A stretch of DNA of 64,000 nt from Magnolia sinica (taxonomy: Eukaryota; Streptophyta; Magnoliopsida; Magnoliales; Magnoliaceae). The notes beneath the pieces are model-generated. The model searched no databases. It was not told the DNA's origin and saw only the letters and a program-made list of their open reading frames with translations. Shown piece after piece: positions 47,201-59,800 of the stretch; position 1 is the first letter of the stretch; every line of letters starts with the position of its first letter. The stretch is from positions 6,324,001 through 6,388,000 of the forward strand of contig NC_080577.1 of assembly GCF_029962835.1 (NCBI RefSeq). The letters are read 5' to 3'. Both the position numbers and the translations under genes were made by a program.

Positions 47201-47727
47201 GAAATGTACTCATGATCCAACCGTTCATGTGATGGGACTCACCTTGACGGAGGTTCCGCCAAAAACATCCTGGCATCTGAGGTTCCTAGGGCTAGAATAA
47301 TTAGCATTTTATAACAATTGAATACGAAATGTTGATGCATTTTCTCACTTAACCATTCATTCGATAGCCACCTATTGAAAGGTCTAGGATAGCTCCAACA
47401 TGGAGATTTTTGGTGCATGTATCACTACTAGTTGGGCCCATAATGTCAACGGTTTGGATGGATGAAACTAGTGGGCCTCCTTATTTCAGATTAATGGATT
47501 TTAACCTATGAATGTAGACCATCGACTATTTATTTTTCATTCTTTCCTTCTTTTTATTTTTAAAGGACACAGGTGGCAAAGCAAGTATCATATGTTACGT
47601 GTGGTTTCCTGCCATGGACCGTCCGGGCCCACCAAATGGACGGCCTGGACTAGCAACCCAGAAGGCCTCATTTCAACAAGAACAGCGGCTGATTCCATGA
47701 GCGATGCGAGGAACCGCATGCAAGCAA

Positions 47728-47728
<1 letters not shown>
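44229..47728. other. Gene-free intergenic DNA rich in GGGCCC-module copies
   Basis: Further module copies at about 45440-45800, 45940-46290 and 46795-47000. No open frame with a protein motif. Confidence 0.4.
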
Positions 47729-47771
<43 letters not shown>

Positions 47772-47938
47772 TTTCGGCTACACTGTCGCCTTTCTTCCAT
47801 TAAAATGAGAAGTCTACGTAAAGAAAAATAAAATAGTTGGTAGTATATATTTAGGGTTTTCGTTGTGTATAATATATCTTCGGACACACTCTAGGACGAC
47901 AGTGTAGCTGAAATCTCTCTCTCTCTCTCTCTCTCTCA
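47729..47938. repeat. Fold-back element capped by (GA)n and (CT)n
   Basis: The left side runs (GA)n then ATATTTCGGCTACACTGTCG (47768-47787). The right side is its near-perfect inverse, CGACAGTGTAGCTGAAAT followed by (CT)n to 47938. With the dinucleotide tracts the arms pair over roughly 50 bases around an AT-rich loop. It lies about 530 bases upstream of the NAC start codon. Confidence 0.75.
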
Positions 47939-48172
47939 AAGAGGGTGGTAAAACGTCCCTCCAGAATCCGATTGCCCCATCTCCACTCAACCAATTTCTC
48001 CTTTTGTTTTTCTTTTCCCATTTTACGAACCAAACGCGCCTTTGGACTGGTAAAAGGACCCAATTCGGATTTATTCTCCTTCATTCATATTTTATCCAAA
48101 CTTATGGTCCAAGCAATCTATTTTTATTTTCATTATTTCCGATCTATGTTTGTTCTTTAGGGAGGTTAGATA

Positions 48173-48173
<1 letters not shown>

Positions 48174-48212
<39 letters not shown>

Positions 48213-48469
48213 GAGAAAGGGTAGGTAGAATTGGAGAAAGACTAAAAAAGAAAAGGAGAAGGAGAATTCAATTCCCTTCCCAAAGTTGAAGAAGGGATCA
48301 TGAGAGGAGAGGGAACATTTCTTTAAAAGAGACTACAGTTGCTTTCTCCTTTTCCTTTTTTTCTTCCTCCCTCTCTTACTCTTCTTAGACTATTGTTTAT
48401 TTTGGAGAAGTGGAAGAGACGGGAGAGAAACGGTTACCCTGGGATGGGAATAAGAGGAACTTTGCTAAT
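48174..48469 (+). promoter_or_regulatory. Leader / proximal region of the NAC gene with a (CT)n tract
   Basis: A (CT)n tract fills 48174-48210, followed by purine-rich leader sequence up to the ATG. An upstream in-frame ATG at 48410 exists; I prefer 48470 because SND2-type proteins begin MTW. Pyrimidine or GA tracts in leaders can bind BPC factors; use here is inference. Confidence 0.4.
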
Positions 48470-49006
48470 ATGACATGGACCAAAGATTGCGGCGAGGACG
48501 GTCGCGATGGTCGAGCGATCGATGGAAAATCCGAGGAAGAAGAACATCGGATCAAAAGCTGCCCATCATGCGGCCATCGAATCCTATGCCACGAACAGGT
48601 CTATCAATCATCACCCTTCTTTTAGAAAAGATGAACATTCTGTAGTGTTTATGAATTCAATGGTTTCAATTTTAAGGGAAAATGTGTACATGTAGGCGGC
48701 AATTCATGAACTGCCTGGGCTGCCTGCGGGAGTGAAGTTCGATCCGACGGACCAAGAGCTTCTTGAGCATTTGGAAGGAAAGGTGCGGTCTGATATTTGT
48801 AAGCTTCATCCACTCATTGATGAATTCATCCCTACACTCGAAGGAGAGAATGGGATTTGTTACACTCACCCAGAGAAGCTTCCAGGTGATCTTCTTCTTC
48901 TTTATTCTCAGTAAGTGCCGATATCTTATTATGTAGCAAAGATAACACGAAAACCCTAATGTACTGGCCCATTTTATAGGTTTTAGATATGGATGTTGGG
49001 TTTTAG

Positions 49007-49063
<57 letters not shown>

Positions 49064-49137
49064 GTTCATCATAGTGTAACTGCACTCTTTCCAGAAGTGA
49101 AGGTGATCGAAGAGATCTCTTATGTGCAAAGAAGTAC

Positions 49138-49175
<38 letters not shown>

Positions 49176-51214
49176 TCTAGACAGCAGTCTTTTGTATAAC
49201 TCAAATGATGTGATTTACATGCGAAAACGAAAACCACCACTGAGATGGGAGCCACCCATCAGAGGATCCTCAATATTTATGTGCCGTGTCTCATATACCA
49301 GGCCAGATCAACAGGTGGGCCACACTCGTACACTGTTTTTTTTAATGTGTACTACCTTCTGATCATATCAACTTGAATTTTGAGACATGGCATCTACACT
49401 TGTCCTTCATTTCCTCGGGTGAGGCAAATCACTTAACAAACTGAAACTAAGCAAAACTCACTAACATTTCTCAAAGGCCATGACTTGCATATATATATAT
49501 ATATGAAAACCGGGAAATCACAAGTAGAAAGGAAAATCAGGGCGATCTTGGTGATTTGGATTGTAATTTGCAATCCAAACACCACCCAACCAAAAGATAC
49601 AAGGGCCCTCTAATCTCATTGCAAAGAAAAACCCCAACTGAGAACCGTCATTAAGTAACTACAACAACCCATGACAGAAAGCAACAGAATTACAGCTGAA
49701 TTCCCGCCCGGTACAACAAACCAACAGAAAACTGTCTTGATTGAGGTCTCTAGCTGGTGGAATCAAATTCCACCAACTAGGGGACGGCACCATCCAAGGG
49801 CTGGTCACTGGCTGCCTACTATCCAGACATTCCTGTTGTAATTTGGGTTGCGGGTAGCCCAGCAATCAAGGCCTCCGTACGGTCTGCTCCCAGTGCTCCT
49901 CGTAGGTTAGTACCACGGTGTCCACATCACTTTTTAGGTGGGATTTTGTTTCTGAAATTAGATTAGGGACATCACTTTCATTCAATAACTTCGTAGTTTT
50001 AGTAGGATCAGGATTTATTTTTATAAAATTATATCATGGTTGCATTGCTAATTGAATTAAATTTAGTGGACATTCACTTGAAGAAACTTATAGATATTTT
50101 TGTTTTTATCATTAGGTTTAACTCTGTGGCATGTTTGGATACGTGATAATTTCATTGCGTAGTTTAGAAAATATTAGATTACAAAAGTGGGTCCAGTTCA
50201 GATGGCAAGTGGAATTCTCAAATTTATTAGACAACCGCTCTCTTATTTCTTATGTTAGATAAGCCTACTTGTTGATTAAGGCCTATCTATTTCACCAATT
50301 ATCCCAACGACATAAAAGGAATATGTTATTATTATTATTATTTTACGATGGTCAAAATAAACATAAAAATCATCGATCAAATGTAAATGTATTTAAGAAA
50401 CTAATAAAAGAATTTGTAATCATTACACTTTTTTATGTCATTACCATGTAATGTCAAATCCAAACAATAACATTAACGTGTTTTTGTTAATGATTTAATA
50501 TTAAAGTAACATAAAAGTGTCATCACTGTGGTTTTATCATTTGCCAAATGAAACAATGGAATTAGTGGTCAAATGCAAATGTTATTTGGAGATGGAAAAG
50601 TAATTTATAATTATTGCACATTTTCTTTATAACACCATTGTGATAATTGGTGAAACAAACCAGTCTCAAGTAATAATTATTGTGTAGAATTCACATCATC
50701 CAAACTGCACAACTGTCTTTCCATTGGAACACAAAATTCCATTTAGGCATAGGTTCTGTATATGCAATTAGGCCCTAAGTTCTAAAAGTAGAAAAACACA
50801 TGGCGTGTTGATTATATAACTAGTTAGGTTTGAGCTTTTGCTCATTCATCTATGCAAAACAAGATTTGCTTTTTGTTAGTTAATTTCTATTCTCCTTATT
50901 TTGTGAAACCTTCATTGTATTATTATTATTAGTTTTTTTTGGGAAAATCTATGTCTAGGATTGACTGTTCGATGTGATTCTCATCCACAGGTTATAAAAG
51001 GAATGGACCCATGTATTGGGCAACAAACGCCCGTCTATGATCCAACGAACCTATCTGTACCCTTCCGGAACTAAATAGCTAGGCACGAATGGAGCATTTT
51101 TATTTTCTTCTGAGAAATGTTCCAAGTGCCCTATAAGTTGTGGTGCTCCTATTTGCACGGATCCACTTGGACCGTTCAACTGATAGATCTAAACTGTCTA
51201 TTTAAGTCTAGAAC

Positions 51215-51255
<41 letters not shown>

Positions 51256-53283
51256 GTTCAAGTGCCCTATGAGTTTTAGTGCTCCTATTTGCATGGATCC
51301 ACTTGGACAGTTCAACTGATAGAACTAAACTGTCTGTTAAGTCTAGAACGTACTAATTTCAAGGAACACCATGCCAAAACACACTGATCGGATGATCAAA
51401 TCCATCCTTAATTGGACCTTGTTATCCATAGCCACTCTTTTTCAAAGCTATGGATGGGATGGCTATGATTAGTGTAAGAATAGTGATTCTTAGAATCATA
51501 CGCAATCCATGATGGCCTTAACAAGTAAACGGATCAAATTATTGCGTGGACCTATTTTTGGGCAAACAATATTAACTGCCCATATTAGACACAGTTGATC
51601 AATGGTTATTTTTTGTTGGATGGGGGTGATATTTGCATGGTAACCCACGTAATGTGCACTGGAACTAAGGAAAGTAAGTGTAATGCAACTAAGAGCACTA
51701 TAAGTTAAAAGTTCTCTTAGAGTACACTGTAGCAGTTCTCCTTGTATTTTATGTAGAGTGGGTTGCAGACACTTTCATGGCCAAGATGAACCAAAGAAGG
51801 CCCAATCAGAGGTGGAAATGACCTGGACCGTCAAAACCATAAAACAGTCATATCTTGCAAATTGGAATGGGTTTTTCAATATATCATATATGATTTTAGG
51901 GTCGGAGAAGCTGCTTAAGCCAACAACCCAGTTATGCTGGGTTGCCTACACAGGATTTGCGAGATTTCATCATATCAACGGTCAAAAGTCCCATTTAATT
52001 TTGTTTTTACTATAAATAATCAGTTTTAGTTCGAGTATAACTTTTGATCTTTCGAGTTACAGGAGTCTGCTCAACATGAAAAGGCTTAGAAAATTAGGAG
52101 ATTAGTGTGGTTGGGACAAATTGGACACTTAATATTTTTGGACTAAGTTATGCTTTTAGGGTGTTTGAGTCTAAAACTCCGTCTTAGGTTTAAGCTCAGT
52201 ATTTAAAGGGTGGTAATCTCATTTTTATCATTAATCAATTTATTTTAAATTTATTAGATATTATTTCTACTTTTATCCGTAGTGGATTCCAGAAAGTGTA
52301 CATGGGTAAATATCCCTTGAGTAAATCTATGATCGGCCTCACGTCCTTATAGTATGTTAAAATCATAACATTGCCATTAGAATACATGTTATAGCTCTAT
52401 ATCAGTGTTCATCTCTCCATGCATACAAAAACATGAGTTGTATTTTTCCAGTACCTCAGCAGCATTGGTCGAATATCAGATCCGTCCATCTTTTGGGTCC
52501 TGCAATGCACTGACAATGATCTGACAACCACTTTGAAAGGACTATCCCCACCATTTATTTGTTATGTTTAACAGGACCATTAAAAAAATTCCTATGGACG
52601 GCTCTCATCCATCTTTAAATACCAATGAACAGAATTCAGAATCAGTTAATGGAAACCAAAAGACGGACGACGGTTCCAATCATCCGTCCATCTCTGCATG
52701 TGAACCAGCACCAATGAACATGCACCCTGATCTGATAAAATGTTCTGCACCTTGTGTTGTAGGAGTGAGTAGAGACGGCCTAATCCGCCACTTCTTCCAT
52801 CGCCCTTCCAAGGCTTACACCACAGGAACCAGGAAGCGTAGGAAGGTGCACACGGACGCACAAGGTGGCGAGACCCGGTGGCACAAGACAGGCAAAACTC
52901 GGCCCGTTTTTGTGGGTGGGAAGCTGAAGGGCTACAAGAAGATCCTAGTCCTCTACACCAACTACGGCAAGCAGCGAAAGCCTGAGAAGACGAATTGGGT
53001 GATGCACCAATACCATCTTGGTTCCAATGAAGACGAGAAGGATGGGGAGTTAGTAGTCTCCAAAGTGTTCTACCAGACCCAGCCCAGGCAATGTGGTTCA
53101 GGTACTAAGGACTCCAAGAGCCACGATGGGCATGATAGCATTGCTCTCAAGGACACTGGGATTGTCGATTACTATAACCCGTCGATCATATCCTACGATC
53201 AAGGGACCCACGATAGGGTGAACCCTCATCAGCTCTTAACAAACTTCGTTGTACATGCTGATGGTGCTTCATTTCTACCTTAA
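48470..53283 (+). CDS. SND2: NAC-domain transcription factor, SND2/ANAC073-like
   Basis: Three exons: 48470-48598, 48696-48885 and 52763-53283, all with GT-AG introns and consistent phases; 279 residues. Seen: N-terminal MTW start and a Cys-rich [11 protein letters not shown] segment (31-41); the NAC domain from [16 protein letters not shown] (about 49-64) through [42 protein letters not shown] (116-134), WHKTGKT (146-152), LVLYTNYGK and [10 protein letters not shown] to [15 protein letters not shown]; and a short divergent C-terminus ending ASFLP. These are hallmarks of the SND2/SND3/ANAC075 group rather than SOG1, its nearest NAC relative. Known for the group: nuclear regulators of secondary cell-wall genes in fibres and xylem. 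Intron 2 is 3.9 kb and full of repeats; the splice junctions and domain are intact, so it should be functional. SND2 versus SND3 orthology is not settled. Confidence 0.9.
51114..51352. repeat. Direct duplication flanking a (TA)n tract
   Basis: The block from gagaaatgttccaagtgccc to 'aagtctagaacatac' (51114-51216) recurs at 51251-51352 with about ten differences. The copies are separated by 'cttatata...' TA repeats (51219-51250). Confidence 0.85.
51752..52345 (+). repeat. LTR-like dispersed repeat, copy 2 (inside the NAC intron)
   Basis: Starts TGTAGAGTGGG and aligns in the same orientation with 17136-17830. Includes actataaataatcag (TATA-like, about 52008) and the shared T-rich 3' part. The 3' end is approximate. 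It is probably a solo LTR or a fragment, since no internal retroelement sequence is attached. Confidence 0.6.
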
Positions 53284-54197
53284 AGAGCTGAGCATATATG
53301 AAGAGTAGTAGATAGGGTGGAGGAAAGGTGGTGGATAGGAGATGTTGTTGTGTACTACTAAAATAAGCTGAGAAATGCAATCGCTACTTACATTCCTGTC
53401 TTCACCATGTGAGATCTAAGCCGTCCATCAGGTGGGCCTCACGCCTTATGTGCGATTGGCCTACAAGATCAGGCTGGTCCTACTATTTCAGGTGGGTTAA
53501 AAACCAGTCCTCCACATTCCATGTGTATGGGTGTGTCCACCTTATTAATAGACTGGTCTGATTTTTAGGGCTCGTCATAAACACACTGGGGCCCACCTGA
53601 TGAATGGCCATACCACTCTCGTGAGTAGCCTTAGCGGGTTTAAGTTTATTAAAGCTATTCTCAGAAGGGAGGTAGAGGCTTTGATCAGAGCATTATTCAA
53701 ACTTTGTACAAGATGAGGATGCTGTTTATATTAATTAATACGTGTTAAAAGATAATTTGTAGATTTGCTCTTCCGTAATTTCTTCGCAACGAGTTTTGAT
53801 TGGATACGTTCCACCGCGCAACAGTGTGGTACGGAGTCAGGTTTCCACCCCACGTAGAGCATCTTACCTATGAGAATCATTCTTCGAACGGATATATGAT
53901 TCTGCGTGAAGATGAATATATTTAGTGGCTGATATTCAAATCCAAGATTCAAAGGTCAGGATCCTCAATGAATTATGATTATAATATCATAGCTTTTACA
54001 TGATACTAGTGATTAAATGAAGAGTATTTTAAAGATGCAATGACGGCCGAAACCTCTAATATGCGAGCATGTATGGCAATTTTTCATCAAGTACTTTCTA
54101 AAAAACCTAGCCGGCATAATACTGTAGTAGGCCCCACATAGTAGTGTACTGGGGTGGCACGAATACCCTCATAGTAAAGTTGACTCATTGGGTAGGG

Positions 54198-54245
<48 letters not shown>

Positions 54246-56896
54246 GGCCAACTTGGAAAAGAAAGAATCATAAAATTTTGGAATGTGTTGAAATCTAGAT
54301 CTAAGAATCACAGATTTCTTGTGTAGAAAGCATGGAACAGAATTCTTAGAATCCAGAGTTACCAATGTGGCAAACATGTATCAAATTGGAGGTTTCCATA
54401 AAGTGGACCACATTGATCAAGTGGTTCCAAAAATGGACATTCTTTTTATTATATAAGAATTTTTTTAATCATTAATCTAAACTATATATCCATCATGTGG
54501 CAGTTTATTTAAAATCACTTTGATCGGGATCTTAATCATCTATATAATCGTTAGAAAAATGGACGACCCATATTGTTTGTACTAGAAAAGTATGTGTCAG
54601 TTTAGCTAGTCCACCAATTATACAAGCCCACCTTTGATTGCTAGTCCTTCTCAAAAAATTCACCTTAATCAGATGATCCTAACCATCCAAGAGTATTTAG
54701 ACCATCTGATTCCATTTCCCATCTCTCAAAAATCAGTTTGATTGGGTGATCTTAGCAATATTCCATTCATTAGCCAGGGAAATGTAGGGTGCATATTGAG
54801 TATAGATCAAAACCATCTATCGTTTGGGTCCCATCTTATGATTTCCCGTCTCTCTCAAAAATTACTTTTTATTTATTTCTTTTTCTCCTTACGTTTCTTT
54901 CTTGGAACGTTTGAGGTTGCGGAACATGTAAATGCTTTCATGTCTACTCAACATCCTTGTATTCAAAATACTTGCTGAAATACAGAGAGAAAGATTACCT
55001 GCAATTAGAGCGTTTGAGTAGAAACGGCCGGCGACCAAGGTCTCTCCATTCACGAGTTTGTCCAGCATCATGGCTGGTGTCTGGCACGACGTGGTTGTAG
55101 GCCCGAGGATCATCTCCGGAGGATCTGAAGACGTACAAGTTGAAAGAAAATGGATATTTGAGGTTGGACGGTATCAATGTGGTGGGGAGAAGAGATAAGA
55201 GATTCTGATTCTCTGATGTGAAAGCTGCGTTTGGAGATTCCACGATTTTGACATCCACCTCTTTGAATCATGTGAGACTGCAAAACGATAACAGAATTTT
55301 CAAGAAACCTCTAAAAGAAAAAAAAATATTCAAGAAAGCCTTGATTTATTCTACTCCACCTTAAGTAACGCTAATCAATTGCCTGTTACAAAACGTACAA
55401 CGATCATCTACAACACCTCTTTAGGGCCCATAATGTTGTATATTGGAATCTACTCCGTCCATCCGGTGCCCTACTTGATTCTACTCTATTAGGCCAAAAC
55501 ATCAGCCAGATCAGAAACGTATGTGGGCCACACTATAGGGAAGAGTGAGGATGGGACGCTGAGCATAGGTTTATGCCTGGGGCCAGCATGGTATCTTTTA
55601 TCCAAACCATTTATCAGGTGTAACTCACCATGATGAACTAAAGATACAGAAATTAACCCCATTTACAACTCAGGCGGCCCACAATGCATGATGATGGACA
55701 GATTGGATCTCACACTCGCTTGCAACATTGAACTTTTTCAAATTTTCTTGGGGCCAACTGGTTATGAGCTGTGGCCCACTTAATGTGTGAATCGGTATAA
55801 TTTCTTGCGCAAGCTATCTACAATTTCAGACCCACTTGACGAACCACTGGGATTTGCAACCATAGACTAGAGCCAGGGTTCCCAAGGACCAGGGCCTGGC
55901 TAGGTAAACCCCTCCATAGATCTAATACTTGGTGACTCAACACAAAACTCGGCCGAGTCAACTCGACTCAGTGAGAACTCAACCCGAGTCACTTATTGGA
56001 TTGGTGGACATCATTTTATTGTTAAAAATGAAAAAAATATCCAACAGTCCTATTTCCGTGAACAAGTGGTCCACGTTTCAAAGATTAGGATTGTTCAATC
56101 TAATTGATTTGATTTGAGTTAATATATGCCACCTGTATAAAGTTCTGCATGCCTGAGTATTATATAAGGCCTAAAATCAAAATAGAATCTGATAGGCAGT
56201 AGATTTGCCACATACAACATGGTGGGTCCCATGAACTTGGGTGTTTTTCTGGCTGGCATCAAACAGGAGCTTTCGACCCGACTTGCAATTTAAGCAGGTG
56301 GGTCCAAAATTTGGACCAGCTGGAATGGGTCCAGTCACAAAGTTTGAACCGATTATTCAATGGTTCGTGTTTGGGACGTACCAAAATCAACCACGCCCAA
56401 CCCAACTCCGTTCTTTGAATTCGATCTGACCACAAACCCAACCCGTAATTAGTGAAATAGTTAATTACTACAGAGGCTAGAAGTGATTAATTAGTAATTA
56501 CTACGAGTCTAGTAAAAATTGAGAATTTTACAGAGCTACTTATAATTTGAGGGTTGATTCAATGGGGCCCACGTACAATAAACAAGCAGGACGAGAAAAA
56601 TAGGGTAGGAGTTGGACGAATAGCTGAATAGAAAGACATTTGAGCCATACATCAGGCAAGCCTCTCACTTGGTATGATCTTAGACACAAAATCCTCCTCC
56701 TACACATCGGTTGGGTGGGGTGTGTATATGATCTAGATCGTTGATCCTAATTGTTCTAACCATCGCCCTTTGCTTTGCCATGTTCATGAGCACATGTGCC
56801 AGTGGCACATAATCCAATCAACGGTCCCATTTACGGATGGAAATGGGTACCTAAGCAAATAAAGAATAATCCAGGGATCATCCTTTTGCAGAACTC
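53284..56896. other. Intergenic DNA between the NAC and GBPL3-like genes
   Basis: Contains the NAC 3' UTR, a (CT)n tract (54201-54244), a GGGCCC-module copy (about 55400-55720) and a ctcgactcag/cgagtcaactcg-rich stretch (55930-56000). A short exon-like stretch on the - strand is listed separately. No other gene supported. Confidence 0.4.
55011..55131 (-). other. Unassigned exon-like stretch
   Basis: The - strand frame reads SSDPPEMILGPTTTSCQTPA and then MMLDKLVNGETLVAGRFYSN, with low-complexity-free, protein-like composition. It ends at CTAATTGCAG|GTAATC, which fits a splice donor. I recognise no family, and no partner exons are apparent nearby. It could be a real exon, a decayed gene fragment or chance. 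Confidence 0.25.
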
Positions 56897-59800
56897 TCAT
56901 GCAGCCTTTCTTTGACTCTCCTTGTGAAAGTTTACAAAGAGTGGAGAAGGCTTATAAAGCATTCCTCCACCACATGTTGCTTTCGAGAAAATACTAAAAC
57001 TATCTCTGGGACCATGACCAAGGACGAGCCCAGCACGAGGGGCAAGCCGCCCAGAAAAACGGTTAACTGGGCGCACGCTTAAGATACTTGCACTCAAGGA
57101 AGGGTGCAAATCCCGGCCCAACAGGCGTCGTGGATCCTTTGCTTCCCGTGTGAAGGGCTTGCTTTCCAATGTAGTTTCATTTGAAAAGATAGAGGTCATC
57201 TCCTGTTGAAGTGCATGTGATTTGCCTTGAGTGGATTGTAGCTGCAAAGACGAGGCTTCTGCTTCACAGTCAACTGCCACTCGAGTTGCTTGTTCGGTCT
57301 CGATTGGGCCCTTGAGAACCTGGTTCGTAGTTGCCCTCTGTTCATAGTTCGATTTCATTAGTGTCTCGCTGTCTTTTTCTCTATCTCCGACCTCTTCCTC
57401 CAACAGCTCAGCCTTCAAAACAGCATCTGATGTAGAGATGTGCAGCCTTACAGCTTCATCTATCAGCTCAGGCTTCTGTCTTTCTAGACTGTCGACATGC
57501 CTCTCAGCTCTGTCAATCTGTGCTGCTTTTTCCAATACCAGATGCTGAATGTCACTCTTTTCCTTTTGAGCACAGGCTGCTTCCGCCCGAGCTTTATCGG
57601 CCAGTTCGGTCACCCTTTTCACTTCATTTTCAGCAGTCCTGCACCTTTCTTTTGTTTCACTGAACCTCTTATACTGAGATTGGTACTGCTGCTCCAGGTG
57701 AATCTTTTCTTGCTTCAGCATCTGTGCCTCTTTCTCATGCGAATTAGCTGTAGCCTTGGCAGAATCTAACTTCTCATTCAACTCCTTGATTTCAAGTTTC
57801 AAGGTCGAAGTTTCCAGATCATTATTCTTCAGTTTCGACTCAGCAGCCTACAATATGTTAGCACCAATTATAAGAACACCAACTGTAACATCATAAAATT
57901 TTGATTTTCAAAGAGCCCATAAATTACGCAAACCTCACGTGTGTGGGGCATCCAAACTGTGCATCAGGTGGTCCGATCATGCAGATAACATGTACTGAAT
58001 ATTGGACCAGTCAAATTGACAGGAAGGCACATGTACAAAAATAAGGTCCAGTCTTAAGCAACGTCCATGTCGCCGGTTGAATGTATTGATGTATTTTATT
58101 GAGCCCTTAGCCGCTACAATACATTATTTACATACCAATACAATGCTACGCACTGCTTCAGTGTTTGTGTTTGTTTTTTTAATTATCTTTTTTTATTATT
58201 AATGCAAGGGAAAAAAAAACAAAAAACTTTCAAAGGGTAAAAAAATAAAATCCAGAAAGAACAGTTTAAAAGATTCTGGAAATTAAAATCTAATTTAACA
58301 TGTATATCAAGATTATTCACCTAGAAGAATTTAATGCATATTGTTCAGATTCATCCAATTTGGACCAACAAATCACGATAATTCCTGATACAACAGGAAA
58401 AATTCCCTTATTTGAACACTGGATTTAGGAAGAATTGCCAACAGTCCACATCAACATACGTGAATGGCGTGGCAGATGAATGGACTAGTCTCATTTTTCA
58501 GCTAGGTCTTCCACATGGTGGGGCCCAACTGATGCACGGATTTGATGCCCGAGACAGGTGCAGGTGCAGAGAGGTGTCTGTTGGCTTGGCAAAACTCTAC
58601 AAACTTAGAACAGACAGTGATGATAGATCTTACCTTCAACTCCAAACTCAGACCCGTTAGACAATCCTCAAGATCTTTTATCTTGGCTTGCTTATCCTTA
58701 ATTTCCTCGTCCTGTCATTAGTTATTGAAAGTAATTTTAAAACAATTATTTGATGACCAAAATATTACACGAAAGCGGATGATAAAAGAAAAATGAGAAC
58801 CAACACTTCACCTTTCCATTCATATTGGCTGAGAACTCTTCCCGCAGAGCATCTTCCCTCTTCTCTCTGTGTTCATTAGTGTGTTCCCGGATTCTCTCTG
58901 CCCTCTCCAAAGCTATTTTAGCTTCTGTCACAGCATTGTCGTATTTCTGCTTCCAATCCGAAGCCTCCACCTGAGCGAAGATGGCTTGTTCATGAGCAGC
59001 AGCTAGTGTTGCTTCAGCAACATTGACTCTGGATCTAAGAGCTGTTATTTCAGCATTCGCCAACTCTTCTTCAGCCTTCCATCTCAAAGAACTCTCCTGG
59101 TACTCTCTTTTCCATTCTGAGGATTCCAATTTAATAGCATCAAGAGCTTTCACTAGGCTCGAGCACCTTTCCTCCAATGAGTTGCACTGGTTCTGCAGAT
59201 TAGACACATGGCTCCTATAGTCATCCATCATTTTATGCTTATCCTGGATGGCTTCCTCATTATGCCTCAAGTAGTCAGCTTTGTGCTTCTCACATGCCTC
59301 CAGTTGCTTTTCAAGCAATCCCAATTTGTCTTCCCTAGAGCAGTACTTCGACATAAGGGCACTCTTTTCTGATCTGTTTTGATCAAATTGCTTCTTGACA
59401 AGGTCGTGAATTGGTCCCTCCAAACTGAGAAAATTAATAGAATCAAATTAGAGGGTGCATAAGGAATTGATTGAGATCACTGTTTTAAATATCGATGATA
59501 TCGGCCGATATGTCCCACGATATATCTTGTATCCCACCAGTGCGATATGAAACACACAAGTAGTGCAATATATCCCACATGTTCAATCTAGTGAGCATTT
59601 TTGAATTTTGATGCTCTTATTTTTTGTAATTCATGTTAAATTAGTGTTAAATTATTACAAATTCATGATTTTTCATGCTTTGCACGAAAAATCATGGATT
59701 GGGAGTTGCAATTTCGAGATTTGGAGAAGATGGGCCGAGTTTTGATTTTTTTTTAAAAAAAATCAAAATTTCCCAATTTCTCACAAATCATTTGCAATCT

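Larger units (their letters stand above)
48886..52762 (+). other. Intron 2 of the NAC gene, filled with repeats
   Basis: A 3.9-kb intron from GTGATC to TTGTGTTGTAG. It contains a (CT)n...(GA)n pair (49008-49060, 49142-49172), a TA tract near 49488, an AT-rich stretch (49920-50900), a 137-bp-spaced duplication around a TA tract (51114-51352) and the LTR-like repeat at 51752-52345. No coding sequence inside it is supported. Confidence 0.85.
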
